DNA from: Triatoma infestans
Lineage: Eukaryota > Arthropoda > Insecta > Hemiptera > Reduviidae
Direction of reading: 5' to 3'
NCBI GenBank assembly: GCA_011037195.1
Contig: JAAEAF010004292.1
Coordinates: 23,138 to 87,137 of the forward strand
Length of the DNA stretch: 64,000 bases
Positions 32,767-46,500 of the stretch are shown here, piece by piece; position 1 is the first letter of the stretch, and the number at the start of each line of letters is the position of its first letter. The position numbers and the translations under genes are program-made. The notes below the pieces were generated by a model. That model did not search any database, was not told the DNA's origin, and worked only from the letters and a program-made list of their open reading frames with translations.

Positions 32767-35424
32767 GGAAGAGAGTACCTAGAGCTGCTTGCTGAACAAT
32801 TTCTTTTATACTTACTTATTTTTTGAAGTTTCAATTTGAATAACAAAACAGCTCAAATGATTAAATCTCAAAATATGTACTGTATTCCTAAATTACATAA
32901 GGCCAATTAAAATTTGCAGCGCTTATATGAATCAACAGATACTGCAAGAATTTATTAAAATAGTTCCTTGGTTAGAAGAGATTGTCATCCCTTGACTAAA
33001 AAATAATTCAAAGAAATTCCCTTGAAGTGCTTAGTTTCCAGTTATAAATATTCTTAAGGCTTCTTTACAGATTTTCCTTCAGAATTCTTTTATATTTTAA
33101 GCGAAAAGATGTTCTATTTCAAAAATACTTACCATCTCAAATTATTTGTCTAATATTATCAAATTGTTCTTTAAATGGTCAAATTTATTAATTTTTTTTT
33201 TTTTAACGTCTTCCAAATGCTATGAAAAAGATTGTTGTTGAATATCTGATATTATTAATAAGATAAAGAAACATTTTGTAACGGACAAAATCTGTTTTTG
33301 TGCAAGGTTTCCAGAAATCTATTCTATAGATTCAATGCAATATTCTTATTTTTACTCATAATTTGATTTGCTTTATTTCTCTTCTTTTATTTTATAATGA
33401 GATACAAATTTTTCAGTAGAATAATAATCTTCTCGGTAAACCAGATAAAAGATAATCCTATATACTCTTTTTATTTCGCCGAATTTTCATTTCAGTTTTT
33501 CTTAAGCCATTAGTTTTACTTGTAATGTTAGAATCATATGCTCCGAGTCACCCCCTTCAACAATAAGAAAGAAGAAATACAAATCGTTCTCTGACGCATT
33601 CTTCAACATAAATCTGACAATTTTTTTTCCATTTTTGGAATTTTCACAACAACAAAAAATCCGTAGTCTATGCTGGAACAACCAGCTAAATTGAATTCGA
33701 TTATTGAAGCCTGATACTTGAAACTCGGAATTTCAGCAACATAGTTTATTTGAACGATAGAACAATAAAAGATCACTGAAATGACTTTTAACTTCACCAC
33801 TTCCCCAGTGTCCCTCTAAAATTGTTTCCAGAAAAATATTAGAAATAAAAATAAATAGATAATGTCTCTAAAAGTATGATCTTTGCGGAATTTAAAGAAA
33901 ATTATTAAAAACTGGAAAAATTCGTTCTCATATAGATGTAATTATGGTTGAGGAATTTTGTCTCATAACATCCTTTAGATCCTCTACTAGTATCCCAACA
34001 GAAATACCATGTTTTGAACTTTTCTACTTTATTTTGGAGTTATGCTCTTCATACACCAAGGACCATTCAGTAAAAACATATTTTTCTAATGAAGAGGAAC
34101 TCAAATAGTATTTCTCAATTACGAAAACTTAACCCTATCGCTATACTTCCTCATAAGTAGTTATAGAATGTAAGTTCAGTGTTGTTTTCAAGAATCTACG
34201 ACAACTGCGTCTCGAGACTATCAACTTTGCTGTAATATACTGTCGCTTCTGATTTTGAAATACATTAGCTGTTAATGTAAACAACCTAATATTTGTCATT
34301 TAAAGTTTAAAATCACCTTGTCCATTATACTAAATTATTACTATTGAAATGTACTCATTTTTCCGTTAAAAAAAAAAAATATATAATGTAAAACACCTAA
34401 CTTTCTCTTGTGCTGTTGTTAACAGAATTATATTATACAATAAATTTTCTGTAAATTTTAAATTTCACTATTTCTCCTAATATAAACATAGGTGAAGTAC
34501 CTATCCAGACTGGTAGTAGACGTGTGATAACATTATAGTCCAGAAGACTGCGCCATTAACATTTAACAAAACAACATTTGAATACTTGTTGCAGTACTAC
34601 TTATTCATTTTATTCGGAAAAATGTTTCAGATAAAAGTGATAAGTTTATATCTTTGCAGATGGTATACTAAGTTTAAAGAAAATAGCAATGTTTGTTTTC
34701 ACGAAAATTCCTCAAAAAAATCAAAAACTTAATCTGTAGAGTCGCACTTCCTGTTAATCGATTTTCTTCAAATTTAGAATTCTAGCAATGCTTCTAATAT
34801 ATATATTAGTGTTATATAGGTAGTAAAAACCATACATTGTACTGAAATGGTAATTTAGAGGAATATATTGTTCTCCAGGACCGCCAAAATATTAATTTTA
34901 CCAGGAAAATGTTTCAAATCGAGAAAAACTAAAAAAAAATTCCGTAAAGTCGCACTTCCGATTGATGAATTTTGGCAGAAACCTTCATTTCAGAATCCCG
35001 AATTTGAGCTTCCTATGGTATTTTCATTGTAAGCATTTTTTTTTCCACCACACATTCTCTAAAAACATTTTTTCGTACTCGTCTTTCTTTCAAGGGATCA
35101 CAAAATATATATTTCTGTGAAAACTCAATTTCGAAAATTTGCCACGATCGCAATTTTTGTTCTTACCAGGAGTAAGAGCGAGAGAGAAAAAAAAAAATAT
35201 ATATTAACAAAAATGTATTAATACAAAGTACAAACAAATGTAACAAATGCATTAATAAGCAGTACAACAGTGATACATATACATAAAAAAATATAAGTAA
35301 AGCATACATCTATATATATATATTTCGTTTTAATTAAATTATTGTCACAAGTCAATTATTTTTCGTTTTCTTTTACTTTCGAATTCATGTAGATTCATAT
35401 TAAAATTTCAGAAAAGACAAAAAA
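32767..35424. other. Intergenic region 3' of PHGDH, partly dispersed repeats
   Basis: From about 33960 the sequence contains diverged copies of the main dispersed repeat, listed separately for 34480-35180. The PHGDH 3' UTR begins at 35424 going left; no convincing poly(A) hexamer was singled out. No gene is supported. Confidence 0.4.
34480..35180 (+). repeat. Main dispersed repeat, copy with two internal units
   Basis: AATGTTTCAGATAAAAGTGATA at 34621 and AATGTTTCAAATC at 34908 are 287-288 bp apart. Each is followed by a GTCGCACTTCC segment (34742 and 34950). The copy ends GTGAAAACTCAATTTCGAAA at about 35119-35138, then a GAGCGAGAGAG run. Confidence 0.75.
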
Positions 35425-38400
35425 TTAAAAAGCCTTTACATTTGGAATGTCTACAGTTTTATCCAGTGGTGTATGAGTTTGTACAGATATCCAGACTGCA
35501 TTGCCTACCGCAACTGCCATATTCGTAATAACGACACCACATTTGACCAGTTCACCTGAAATTTAATAAATCAAATGAATGAATAATTAATAAATAATTT
35601 TTTATTGAATATGTGACACTGGATTCATGTCAAAATAAACAAGCTTGCATGTAAATAAAGCTACACAAGCAAACTTGTGTAAATATATCAGTGACAGTCA
35701 CCATCTCTGGTGGCGGCCTTCCATTGGTGATAATCATAAGTAAATTTTGGTCGTGGAGACAACGGTGCCACGATGTTCTTAGATGATTGGAGGATAGGAT
35801 AGTTAGGTCTTACTAGGATTTATAGTTGCACGATTTTCAAAATTTCATTATGTAAATTGATTTTTCAAGTTAGATCGTTTAAGGCAAGTTGCACACACAA
35901 CGATTTCGATCGTACAGTATTTTATCGTGAAAGCCTTTCTTGCACATATTTTGCCGTATGAAGTATTTCATTCACTCATCAGTAATGAATCCTAAACGAG
36001 TTTTGCTATGTGATTAGTGTACCGTCATCTTAGTCGATGTAGGATGAACTGGCTTATCAGAGTTAACTAGGTCCATCCAATTAATCAGAGGAGGGAACAA
36101 GCAGGAACATTCCACACAATTTTTGAAGAACTTCGAGAGGATGAGATTTCAATTATTTTCGAATGCCAATACATCCTTTTGTGAACTGCATGATTTATTT
36201 TTGTATAATGGAAGTCACATTGCCAGACGTGAAAAAGCGGTGAAAAAATTAGAGAGTTTAACGCGAACTTGAAAACTACCAGAAATGTATAGGATTAGGA
36301 ATCGGAGAGATAAGGAATATTAACCTAAATCTTAATCCTGAAGAAGTACAAAGGAATTGGAAGCTATGAGGAAGAATATACGACCACGGGTTAATAAAGA
36401 AAAAGGATTCAAGTACCGGCAATTTCTTACTGTTACGGATATAGGAAAGAAAAAATTACAACGTGCTGAAGAAGAGGAAATGACAACTGGTGTCAGAAGT
36501 CGGATAGATATAAAACAATACACTTTAATTTAAATTATAATAGTTAATAACGCACTAAAATAGTTACTAATGCACTATAATAAACGCTACGATCTAAACA
36601 ACTATTTTGGCAGAGAAACGAAAAATAATCAGTGGCACAGAAGCACACGTTAACTTGTAACAGGTCTCGTACGAGTAAAAATCCTGGTGTGCAAGCATGC
36701 ATTTGATTATGTAGGCCATTGTATCCAAGGCATTGGCACGGGGACCTATGTTGTAGAGGCCGTAGACAGCAGCAACACGGATCGTGCCGTGCCCGTGGAG
36801 ATCGTAACCTATACAAGCTCCCATGCTCTTTTTCGTGCACTAAAATTTTTTTACCGTACAATCGAAATTGTTGAGTGCAACTGGCCTAACTGTTCCATAA
36901 AAAACTACTCCATATAAGTGCAAGAACACACGCATTTAATCATCTTGTGTTCTTACTGTTTTTTAACTATTGTTAGTAGTTTATCTGGAGACTTTGTAAT
37001 TTTTGGTTAAGTTCAATAAAGTTTAAATCTTGCTTGTGGGATTTGATGGGATACTGAAAAAGAATATTGTGGAAGAAAGGTCGCGGAAGAGTTTGTTGTT
37101 TTAGTGTAAAGATAATAATGAGTTTGGTTATGTTTAAATTTATTTGTATCCAAAGTTCTAAAGAGTGATCTGGATATGTAATCGAGCATAAGTGTGCTTT
37201 ATTCCGTTTCATTCTGATTATAATCAAGCCTTTTTTTTAATTGTTCCTAAAAAGAATCTTAAAGTTAGTGGAAAATACATTCAATAATTACCAATAAGAT
37301 TTGTACAATCAGTGGAAGCATTGGTTCCTTGAAATAGGAGGGTATTTTCATTCAGAGGTACGCCAGAACTGAACACTGCATCGTCAATAGAAAGCAGCCA
37401 ACTTTCACCACCTCGACTTGTACCTGTTAATAAAATAAGTTATTAATAAAGTTATCTATGCTTTGATCGAAAACAAACAAAAAAAAAGTCGGCATAATCA
37501 AACATACTTGTTTCAAGAAAGATTAACACGGAATCGAGTAGTGTATAATATATCCAAGCACAAATTTTCTACGTTGCAATTAAAGCCAATGGTAAAAACC
37601 CACAGAAGAAGAAAGGATGGCTATCAATACTACTGCATCTTGTTAGAAAAGTAAGGAGATGGTACCTTCCGTGACTGTGTTCCCTGTGCCAAGTTCGAGA
37701 ATATGGAACTCATACTTTTTTCTCCGAAAAAACTGAAGTCACTGTTCGTATTATTTGCAATGTAACTTTAGAAATTTATATCGATTATTTCCCAGTATTC
37801 ACGAACAAAACGAGTTAATCACAACAAAAACTAATGCAATTCTTTTATTAACAATTAGAAATTTTCAGTAAATGCTTCGTTAATTTTAACTCCCACCAAG
37901 AGGTGGAGCCATACAATACACACTAAGCTGTCGTTATAGAGGAATGAATTAACGTCTTAGCTCCCTCGAAAACCTATCTACAATAAGTTTCTCCGAAAAA
38001 AGTTGTAAATAAAGTAAATCTGGTGTGAAATAAACATACAACTTTTTCTTACTGCAGTTAATATAATTAAAAAAGCTGTTTTTAAATATAAAGTTTAAAC
38101 AATATGAGTAAAATGTGATCTATTAAAATAATTTTGCTAAGAACATGTAAAGGATCAAGTAATAGGAGAATATGATCGAATGGTCTATGTAACCATGACC
38201 AGGAGAAAAAAAAACTTCTGAATTTTTAGCAGTTGCACTAGAGGTAGTGGGGTATAATACGTTGACTGGTACTCTCGGTAAGTAGAAACAGATGTGTTTA
38301 CACTATAATCCAGAAGAGAGCGCCAAAACTATACAAACTCAATATTTAAAATGTAATGGCATAGATTCCAGAAAACAACCCAAAATGAATTTTTCCAGAA

Positions 38401-41400
38401 AGTGATAGGTTTAAATCTGTTTAGTTAGCATTCCAAGTTTAAATAAAATCACTGCAACCGTTTTTTGAGAAATCTCCAAAAAACTAGTAAGCCTAATCTG
38501 TAAAATCGCACTTCCGGTTATCCTATTTTATTTCATCTTGGAATTCTAGCGATACTTCTAATGTTCACCGATATTATTTAGGTAGTGGAACCATACATTC
38601 TACTGAAATTGTAAGTTAGAGGAAAGCTTAACCCTACTGTTCCCCAGAAACATCCAAAAAATCAATTTTACTAGGAATATGTTTCAAACTGAAGTGATAG
38701 GTATTTATATGTGATAGGAAGACCTCAAAAGCAGGTACTTCTAGTGAAAACTGAATTTCGAAAATTTAACAGCAATAATAGGAAAAAAAAAACTTCCCCC
38801 ATATCAACAAGTGGAATGAATGGGAGTGAAAACATTAAGTTGAAGTCAGCTATCTACGGAATTTGATAACTTTACTCTGACGATGGATGAGAATCCGAAA
38901 CCGGTCAGGAACAACAAAAACGTGAGTGCTGCGACGGATAAAATCCTAAAAACAATCTCACCTGTTACAACGTGATCCCTCCCAGTAATGCCCACTCTAA
39001 CTGAAACAAAAGCCTGCGATTCAGCATTGCTGGAATGTTTCTGTGCTATTTTTAGTCCTGCTTCCTCTGCTAACACAGGGGCATTAATTAAGTTCAAGCC
39101 ATTTGCCGTCCTAGATGACATCATTCCAGAGAGAACAGCTGTTGAAAGGAACCTCATGTTCTCAGTAACATGTCCTAGAATATTAAGAAAACATATGGAT
39201 GGGTTAAGAACACATTAAAAAAAGAATATTTTTATAGTTTGTAAATAGATAAGCCATTTATCAATTAAGTTCTAAAAATTAAATACATTTTAATTTAATG
39301 AGTGATTTGTATGTGCTATCTTTAAAAAAATTAACATTTAAAACTAACCTTGTGTTATGATTCCCACGTTGACGCCCTTGAATGTGGCGCCTAAGGTGAG
39401 TTTAGCGGCTATAGAGCCTAATCTCTTGCCTAGTGACACCCATGGAGTATTAGAAGGATTCCTAAGTGCTGAAAGTACTGGAGCATTGACTACACCAGTC
39501 ACTGAGAACCCACTATCCGGCTTGGACAGGGCGATCAACTGTTCCGCTATTTCTACAGCTACTCTTACCTATTGAAATATGAATCTTTTATTTAGACAGC
39601 TGACATATATTTTTTATCCGCATTCAAAGCTGGATTTAAGAAATTTCTTACCTGGGCTTCACCAGTACTGGCTCCTAAATGAGGCGTGGCTAAAACTTTA
39701 GGATGCTGGATAAGTTCTCTAAGAAGATCAGACTTTGGAGGTTCTTCTGAAAACACGTCCAAACCTGCACCACCGCATCTACCATCCTAAAATAAAAAAT
39801 CTGGCATGAAACATTCATAAGCTTTCCTCTTAACTGCAATAATTTCAAATCTAATTGACACATTTTCATTATAATTGAAATTTTTGAAGATAGTGTGGAA
39901 ACGTACATTACACTTGTGGTTCCTACAAATAAAAATTATGGATATAATATTATGTTGTTAGTGTTAATATTATTACAAAATCTTTTCAGAAAATACTTAA
40001 CTGGAGAAAAAACACAAGTAAAGTCGCATACATAGTTAACTCGTTATCTTCAACACCAAATCCCATTTTTATTTTGATTATTTAAGCTCCTTTGAACTAG
40101 GCTCTTATTTCTTTCAAAAATTATTTAACCACTATTAAAGTAAAGCTAATGCTAATGCAATCGTTTACTTTGAATCGCAAAACTCACCAGTTTATCTTAA
40201 TGGAACTTTCATTCTGCCAGTTGACCATTTGCATCATCTTAGACAAGAGATTGACTATAAAACCCTCATACACTATTCAAACGCTCTAAGACAGAACACT
40301 TCCAGATTTCTCTCTAAACTGCTCGGTACCGTTCTTAATTTATTGCTCTTCAACAAAACTCCTTTGCATTTCCTTGTCACCACTTCGGACTAACGGAATG
40401 GAACTGTACAGAACTACCAAGCATTCTAATCTGAACCGCTTCCAAACCAGCCAATCCAAAATCCTCCAAAATACTACCGTATTCAACCTTATCTGTACAC
40501 ACAGATCACAATATTGCTTTCGTTACCATTCTGACAAAATCAATTTAAAACAGATTCCACAATGAGCTCCAATCATATTCAAATTCTTCATAATGCCCAA
40601 GCCCTCGCCTCATAAGGCTTCCTTGAAACCCTCCATGTCGTTAAAAGCGCCGCTGGTCCCACAGCCTCTTAAATAACCAATCATTACTGAATGAATATCA
40701 TTCAAGTCAATCAAATCTTTCCATATTATATCAGCTAATTGAAATATTGTAACATTTTTACAATTGTAAATTTCAAATAAAGTGTTAAACATAAAATCAT
40801 AACATATGGTAAATATATGAAAATTAATTGGTAAGGTTAATAATGGCGAAGTATGGCATGGAAACTTACTTTAAGAGCTGCCAAAAGTGCTTGTTCATCC
40901 ACAATACCACCTCGGGCTACGTTGATAATTTTCACACCTTTTTTACACTTCGTTAGGCTATTTTCATTGATTAGATCTGAAAAATAAATAAAATAATTGA
41001 AATTCACAGAATATACGCTGATTGTGGAATTGGCAAAGAATATGTACTTCGAGTCTCCAGATAATACTAGAAGAACAAGATGAAAAAAAAGGAAGAGGAT
41101 GGTTAAAAAAAAAATCTGAGTTGTTTGTTTCCTATTAAATAATTATGGGGAGCATAAAGTTTATTGTTTATAGAAATTTCATTAAGTCAAAGAAAAATCA
41201 ATTAAATTAAGTTAGCGTGCAAAACAGACTATTGAAAATGAAAAAATCTATGAGGAAAGCTCTACTGTCAATAGAGTTTGTAGCAATTTGCGCCACTAGT
41301 TCTTGCAATATTGGCATTCTGATACCTAATATCCCAGCTGTTAAATATATATGAAAGAGAGTAGCAAGTAAAGTCAATTCACTGATCCTAAAAGATCTAT

Positions 41401-43523
41401 TAATGACTTCCTTGGATACCAAGTAATTATACATATCAGAGACATTTTCCGTGGTAGCCTGCTTCATTTTGTGGTTATCGACCGGTTTCGGGCGTTTCCC
41501 CATCTTCAGGATGCGTTTTGTCAGACTTGCTGTGTAACATAACACACACTTGCACAGAGCAAATTCAGTTTATACACTCCTTAACCTTCAGTTTATACTT
41601 GAGTGTATAAACTGAATTTGCTCTGTGCAAGTCTGTGTCTGACAAAACGCATCCTAAAGATTGGCGAACGCCCGAAACCGGTCGATGACCACAAAATGAA
41701 GCAGCTACCACGGAAAATGTCTCTGATGCTTTCCAGCTCTGCGGAACCAACAACACAATTATACATAGTATGATGGCGTCTGCAAAGTGTACAATTTGTA
41801 AGGGTAAGTGAGTTTTTATGTTCGTGAACTAGAGAATGCCGTGAAATTCGTGCCAACGCGAATGCTAATTCCAAGTAGTTGCACACTTCTTCTGCAGGCC
41901 CTATTTTTTGGATAAGATTGCAGGTATCAGCATAAGTACTGTTCATTTTATTAGTCTAGGAAGCACACATAAATTCCAAGATCCATGAAGAAGTGGCTAA
42001 TCCGTTTCTCCCAATGGGAATATATCCCAGGTAACAACACAATCACCAATATGGCATTCTGCATCCTGCACAGAAAGATGTCGACCAAAATTTCTTGAAT
42101 ATCGAAATTAGAGCGCTATGCGTCATGTACAGTCATAGTACAGAAATAATCTCATATGGGTTGACATTATTCACAAGGTCTTCACGAATTTCAACACCAC
42201 AAATATGTGATATAAGATGTAGAAGGTTTCTTCAATTACCCCCTTACAGAGAAGATGCTAGCCACTTCTTTAGAGATCTATTTTGGTTAGCGTGTGAACA
42301 AGCAAACTCTAACTTACCAATACAAAACATTCCACTTATATTTAATTTGTATCGTTTATTGTAACACAAATACTAACACCAAGGTCAAAGTGAATTTGGC
42401 ATTGTACACTTCCTTTCCAATAATAGTAATTAGTAAGCCTAGATAGCCTGTGAACTGCATCCTTTAACCAATGAACTTATCTCTCTAGCTCCTTATTCAA
42501 AACGGCTCATGTGCATTTATCCTGTTCATACTCACTTTTTGTTTGCGGTATTAAAGGTGTATGTACTGTAATATAATCCGCCTTGGGCCAAATTTGTTCC
42601 AATTCTAATTTTTCTACACCAAATTCTGCAGCTTGTTCAGATGTTACTATTGGATCGAATCCTAGTACTCTCATGCCAAACGATCTCATCCTGATGGCCA
42701 CTTCACGGCCAATCCTACCAAGTCCAAGTACGGCTAAAGTTTTTCCACTTAACTCTTCTCCAGTATAAAGTTTGCGATCCCAGCGCCCTTCTTTCAGTGA
42801 CTGGCTACCAGCGGCTACATTCCTAAATAAACAAACGAAAAACTATTTAATTATTCAAATATGATACCTTTTAATAGCTATTTTGACAATTAAATTATAA
42901 AACTTTTTATAATACTAGGGAAGGGTTATCTCAATGATCGCGCGCTGGACTCCCACATAGGGGTTCGAGTCCAGTGTAACCCTTAGATTTACTCTTCCTA
43001 GAAGCCTCTACAGCTCAATGTTCGGCAATGCACTAAGAAGGCTCCGGGGCATCATAGAAGTTAAACAAAAGTAAAAAAAAAAATACTGTCTAGATAATTA
43101 CTTACCTAGCTAAACTCGTGATGAGAGCGCAGGTCAGTTCACAAGCGCTAATAGAATTACCACCAGGCGTGCTGTAATGTAAAAAAGAAGTAATAACCAT
43201 TAGCAAATTTAATCCAATGTGATATATAAATAGTAAAATAGAAAGAATAAAACTTCTTCACTAATGTTAAAGAATGACTGATACCATATACTTTATTCTA
43301 TTTTTAAACAATTAATATTGATAGAAAATTTTTATTTTTAATGATTATTCAACAAGTTCAATGTATTATAAGAAAAATCAAGGAGAACATTTAATGAATG
43401 ATTGGAATTAATGCTGAGATGAAATAGTTTTTTCTCCTCGGTTCATTGGTATAAGCCAATGAGGAAGATCGCTGAATAAGCTCCGTATGTGTGTGAGTCA
43501 ACATTATCTATATTATATATAGA

Positions 43524-43554
<31 letters not shown>

Positions 43555-46500
43555 TCATTGATTATATATATATATATAACGAAAATCATAGGCAATTGGT
43601 GTTTCATTTAGGTTCTACAGGGGGCACGGCAACAAAGAATAAAAGTAAGGAATAGACAACCCACTCCTAAGGAATAGACTAGACTCCACCTATTCTAAAG
43701 TTATTTTTATTTTTTTTTTTGAAACTATATCCACAATCTAAACTATATATTACTTTGGTTTTTAAAATTATTCTGCATTTTATAATCAATCGAAATAATT
43801 TGAAAAACGGAATAACATAAAAAAAGCATGTTGTAATAACTAGCTAATCGGGTATATAACTGAAAAATTACATGACGGCACTTTGCCATTTGAAAACTCT
43901 AAATTTAAATATATTTTCTTAAATTCACATAATTCTTTAAACTGGAATTAATCATATACAAAAATAAATGCTTCTAAAACTATACTTTAAACAATCTACA
44001 CTAATTCTTTTTTAAATTTTAATTCATAATAATATCCTCGACGCTATTAATGTATTTTTTGTTATTTAAAAATCACTTATCAAAAAATAAATACTAATTT
44101 AAAAAAAATTGGTGGGTGGATGAAACATTCATACAACTTTCTCTTACTCCAGTTTTCAAAATTGTAAATGACAAATTTTATAGTTACTGTACAAAATTTA
44201 ACGAAATTTGTCGAAAACTGAAAAAACTGTTCGGTAAAAGCTCACTTCCGGTTTACTAATTTTCTTGAAACTCCGAACTTTGGCAATATTTTTAATTATA
44301 ATTAATTTTGTTTAGATGGCAGAATTGTATAATGGACTAGGATAGCATTTTAGAGAAAAACGTAACCCCATTCTTCCTCCAAAAGACCCGTAAAATGAAT
44401 TCACCCGGAGAAATGTTTCAAATAAAAGTTGCAGCTCTTTATATGTGTAGTCCATATACTTAGCTTAAAGAAAATCGGTGAAGCCGTTTTAGGAAAATAG
44501 CAGAAAAATGAAAAATACTTTTCAGTAAAAACGCACTTCTGGTCATCCGATTTTCTTTAAACACGGAATTTCAACAACATATTTAGTTCTAATTAATATT
44601 ATTTAAATGACAGAACTGTATAATAAACTGAAATAGCACTTTAGAGGACCACCTAACCCCACCCCTCCCGCAAAAGTGCCCTTAATGGATTTTCCCGGAG
44701 AAATGTTTCAAATAAAAATTGTAGATCTTTTTATGTGTAGTTGGTATAATCAAGTTTCAAGAAAATCGTTGGAGCCATTTTTGGGAAAATCGCAAACAAG
44801 TGAAAAATCCATTTTGTAAAGTGGTACTTCCGGTTGTGGAATTTTGACAGACAACCTACTGTCGGATCTCATGGTGATCCTAAACGGAATACAAGTTTGA
44901 ACTTTCTGCGATTTTTGGTTTTTGAACACACATACATGCATAATACCTACACATACATACATATATACACACAGGGTACCTGAAGAGTAATCGATCGACC
45001 GGATGGATGTATCGCTTCAATGAATAGATTTTTCGCAGTTTTCTCCGAAACAGCTCTAACGATTTTTTTTAAACTTGATATTATATATATGTACACAATA
45101 CACACACACACTCGCGCGCGCGCACAGTTAATGCGAAATTGTAACTTGTTAATAACCATATAAATAAATAATAATTTATAAACAAAACTTCTTTTATTTC
45201 AGGAAAACTGTTTTTCGAAAGGTTCTAGGGAAAACTGAGAGTTAAGATATCTTTAAATTTAAATAAAAAGTCCGCATCACTAGAACATTAAGAGCAACTA
45301 AACAACATTTTGTAAAAATTAAAAGTTTGAAAGTAACAATTGAAATCACAAGAATTTCTGTACAAGAAAGTTATTGTGAGTTTTTTAATAAACGGTACTT
45401 TTTCATCAAAGCGACAATTTAATTGTTGCAATACTGTAGATGGCAGATTTCTTAATATTAAATATGTGCATATTTAATGAACAGAAAGGTAGACTGGTAT
45501 GAATTTTTGTAGGTCATAATAAAAAAAAAGTGCAAATTTCTCTCTTGATTGTTGAGTATTTAATAAGTCTTTTAAAACTAAACTATTCCATTTCTTTAAT
45601 ACAATTTATTTCAAAAAAGAAAATTCCATACAGGTGCTCATGTTATTTCTCAAATCATTATTTTAAAAACATAATTTCAATATAAAAAATTATTATTGAA
45701 AAAACTAATGTTAATTTAATGGAACGGATGTAATGTTAATTTATCAGGTTTATCATTCTTTACGAACATAGAGTTCACCAGTTTGTGCGATAAAAAGGGA
45801 ATTATTTGTAAAAATGGTTAACGTCATCAAAATATTTCAAAAAAATTTATCATACAATAAATATTTCGTCAATAAAGATAATAAAGATTTAAGAAAATAA
45901 CTTATATAATAAAATATTCTTCTTTTTTTTGTAATTGTTTATTTAATAAGTGATATGGCGAGCCTCCCAGTTTTGATAACTGAAATAAGCACTTCAAAGT
46001 AATAATTGAGCATTTCAAAGCGAGATGGTAGGGTAGATGAGAGAAATTTCCACTTATCGAATACGATGCATGTTTGAAGCAGCGCAGTTCACCAATACTA
46101 CACTATTGTAGGAGTGTGGTGTCAAGGACGTAATAATTTGCGAATAACAAGAGGCCTTTTAATACAATCTTATCTATCAACTTTTGCAATCTTTAGATAA
46201 ACTTGAATTATATATTTGAAAAAAAAAAACAAATTGTTGAAAGTAAACAAAAAGGAACAGTGCCATTTTTAAAATAAATACTTGACATTTTTACCTCTTA
46301 TCTAATACTCATGTTCTTTTTGTTTAACTAATACATTTTTGGGATCAGTCAAATACTAATCTATAAACAAAAAATCTGGTGTGAAACACTCACATAACTT
46401 TCTCTTACTGCACTTTACAAAATTGTAACTGATAAATTTTAGAGTCAGTGAATCAAATTTAATAAAATTCGTCGGTGATTTTATGGAGAAAATAGCGAAA

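Noticed and set aside
42095..42364. Plus-strand ORF of 89 codons in PHGDH intron 4
   Set aside because: No family recognised and antisense to PHGDH; more likely a mobile-element relic.
42923..42982. Possible tRNA gene with 7-bp acceptor stem and B box
   Set aside because: Only about 60 nt long, lacks a proper anticodon arm, and is followed by a SINE body shared with 9815-10045.
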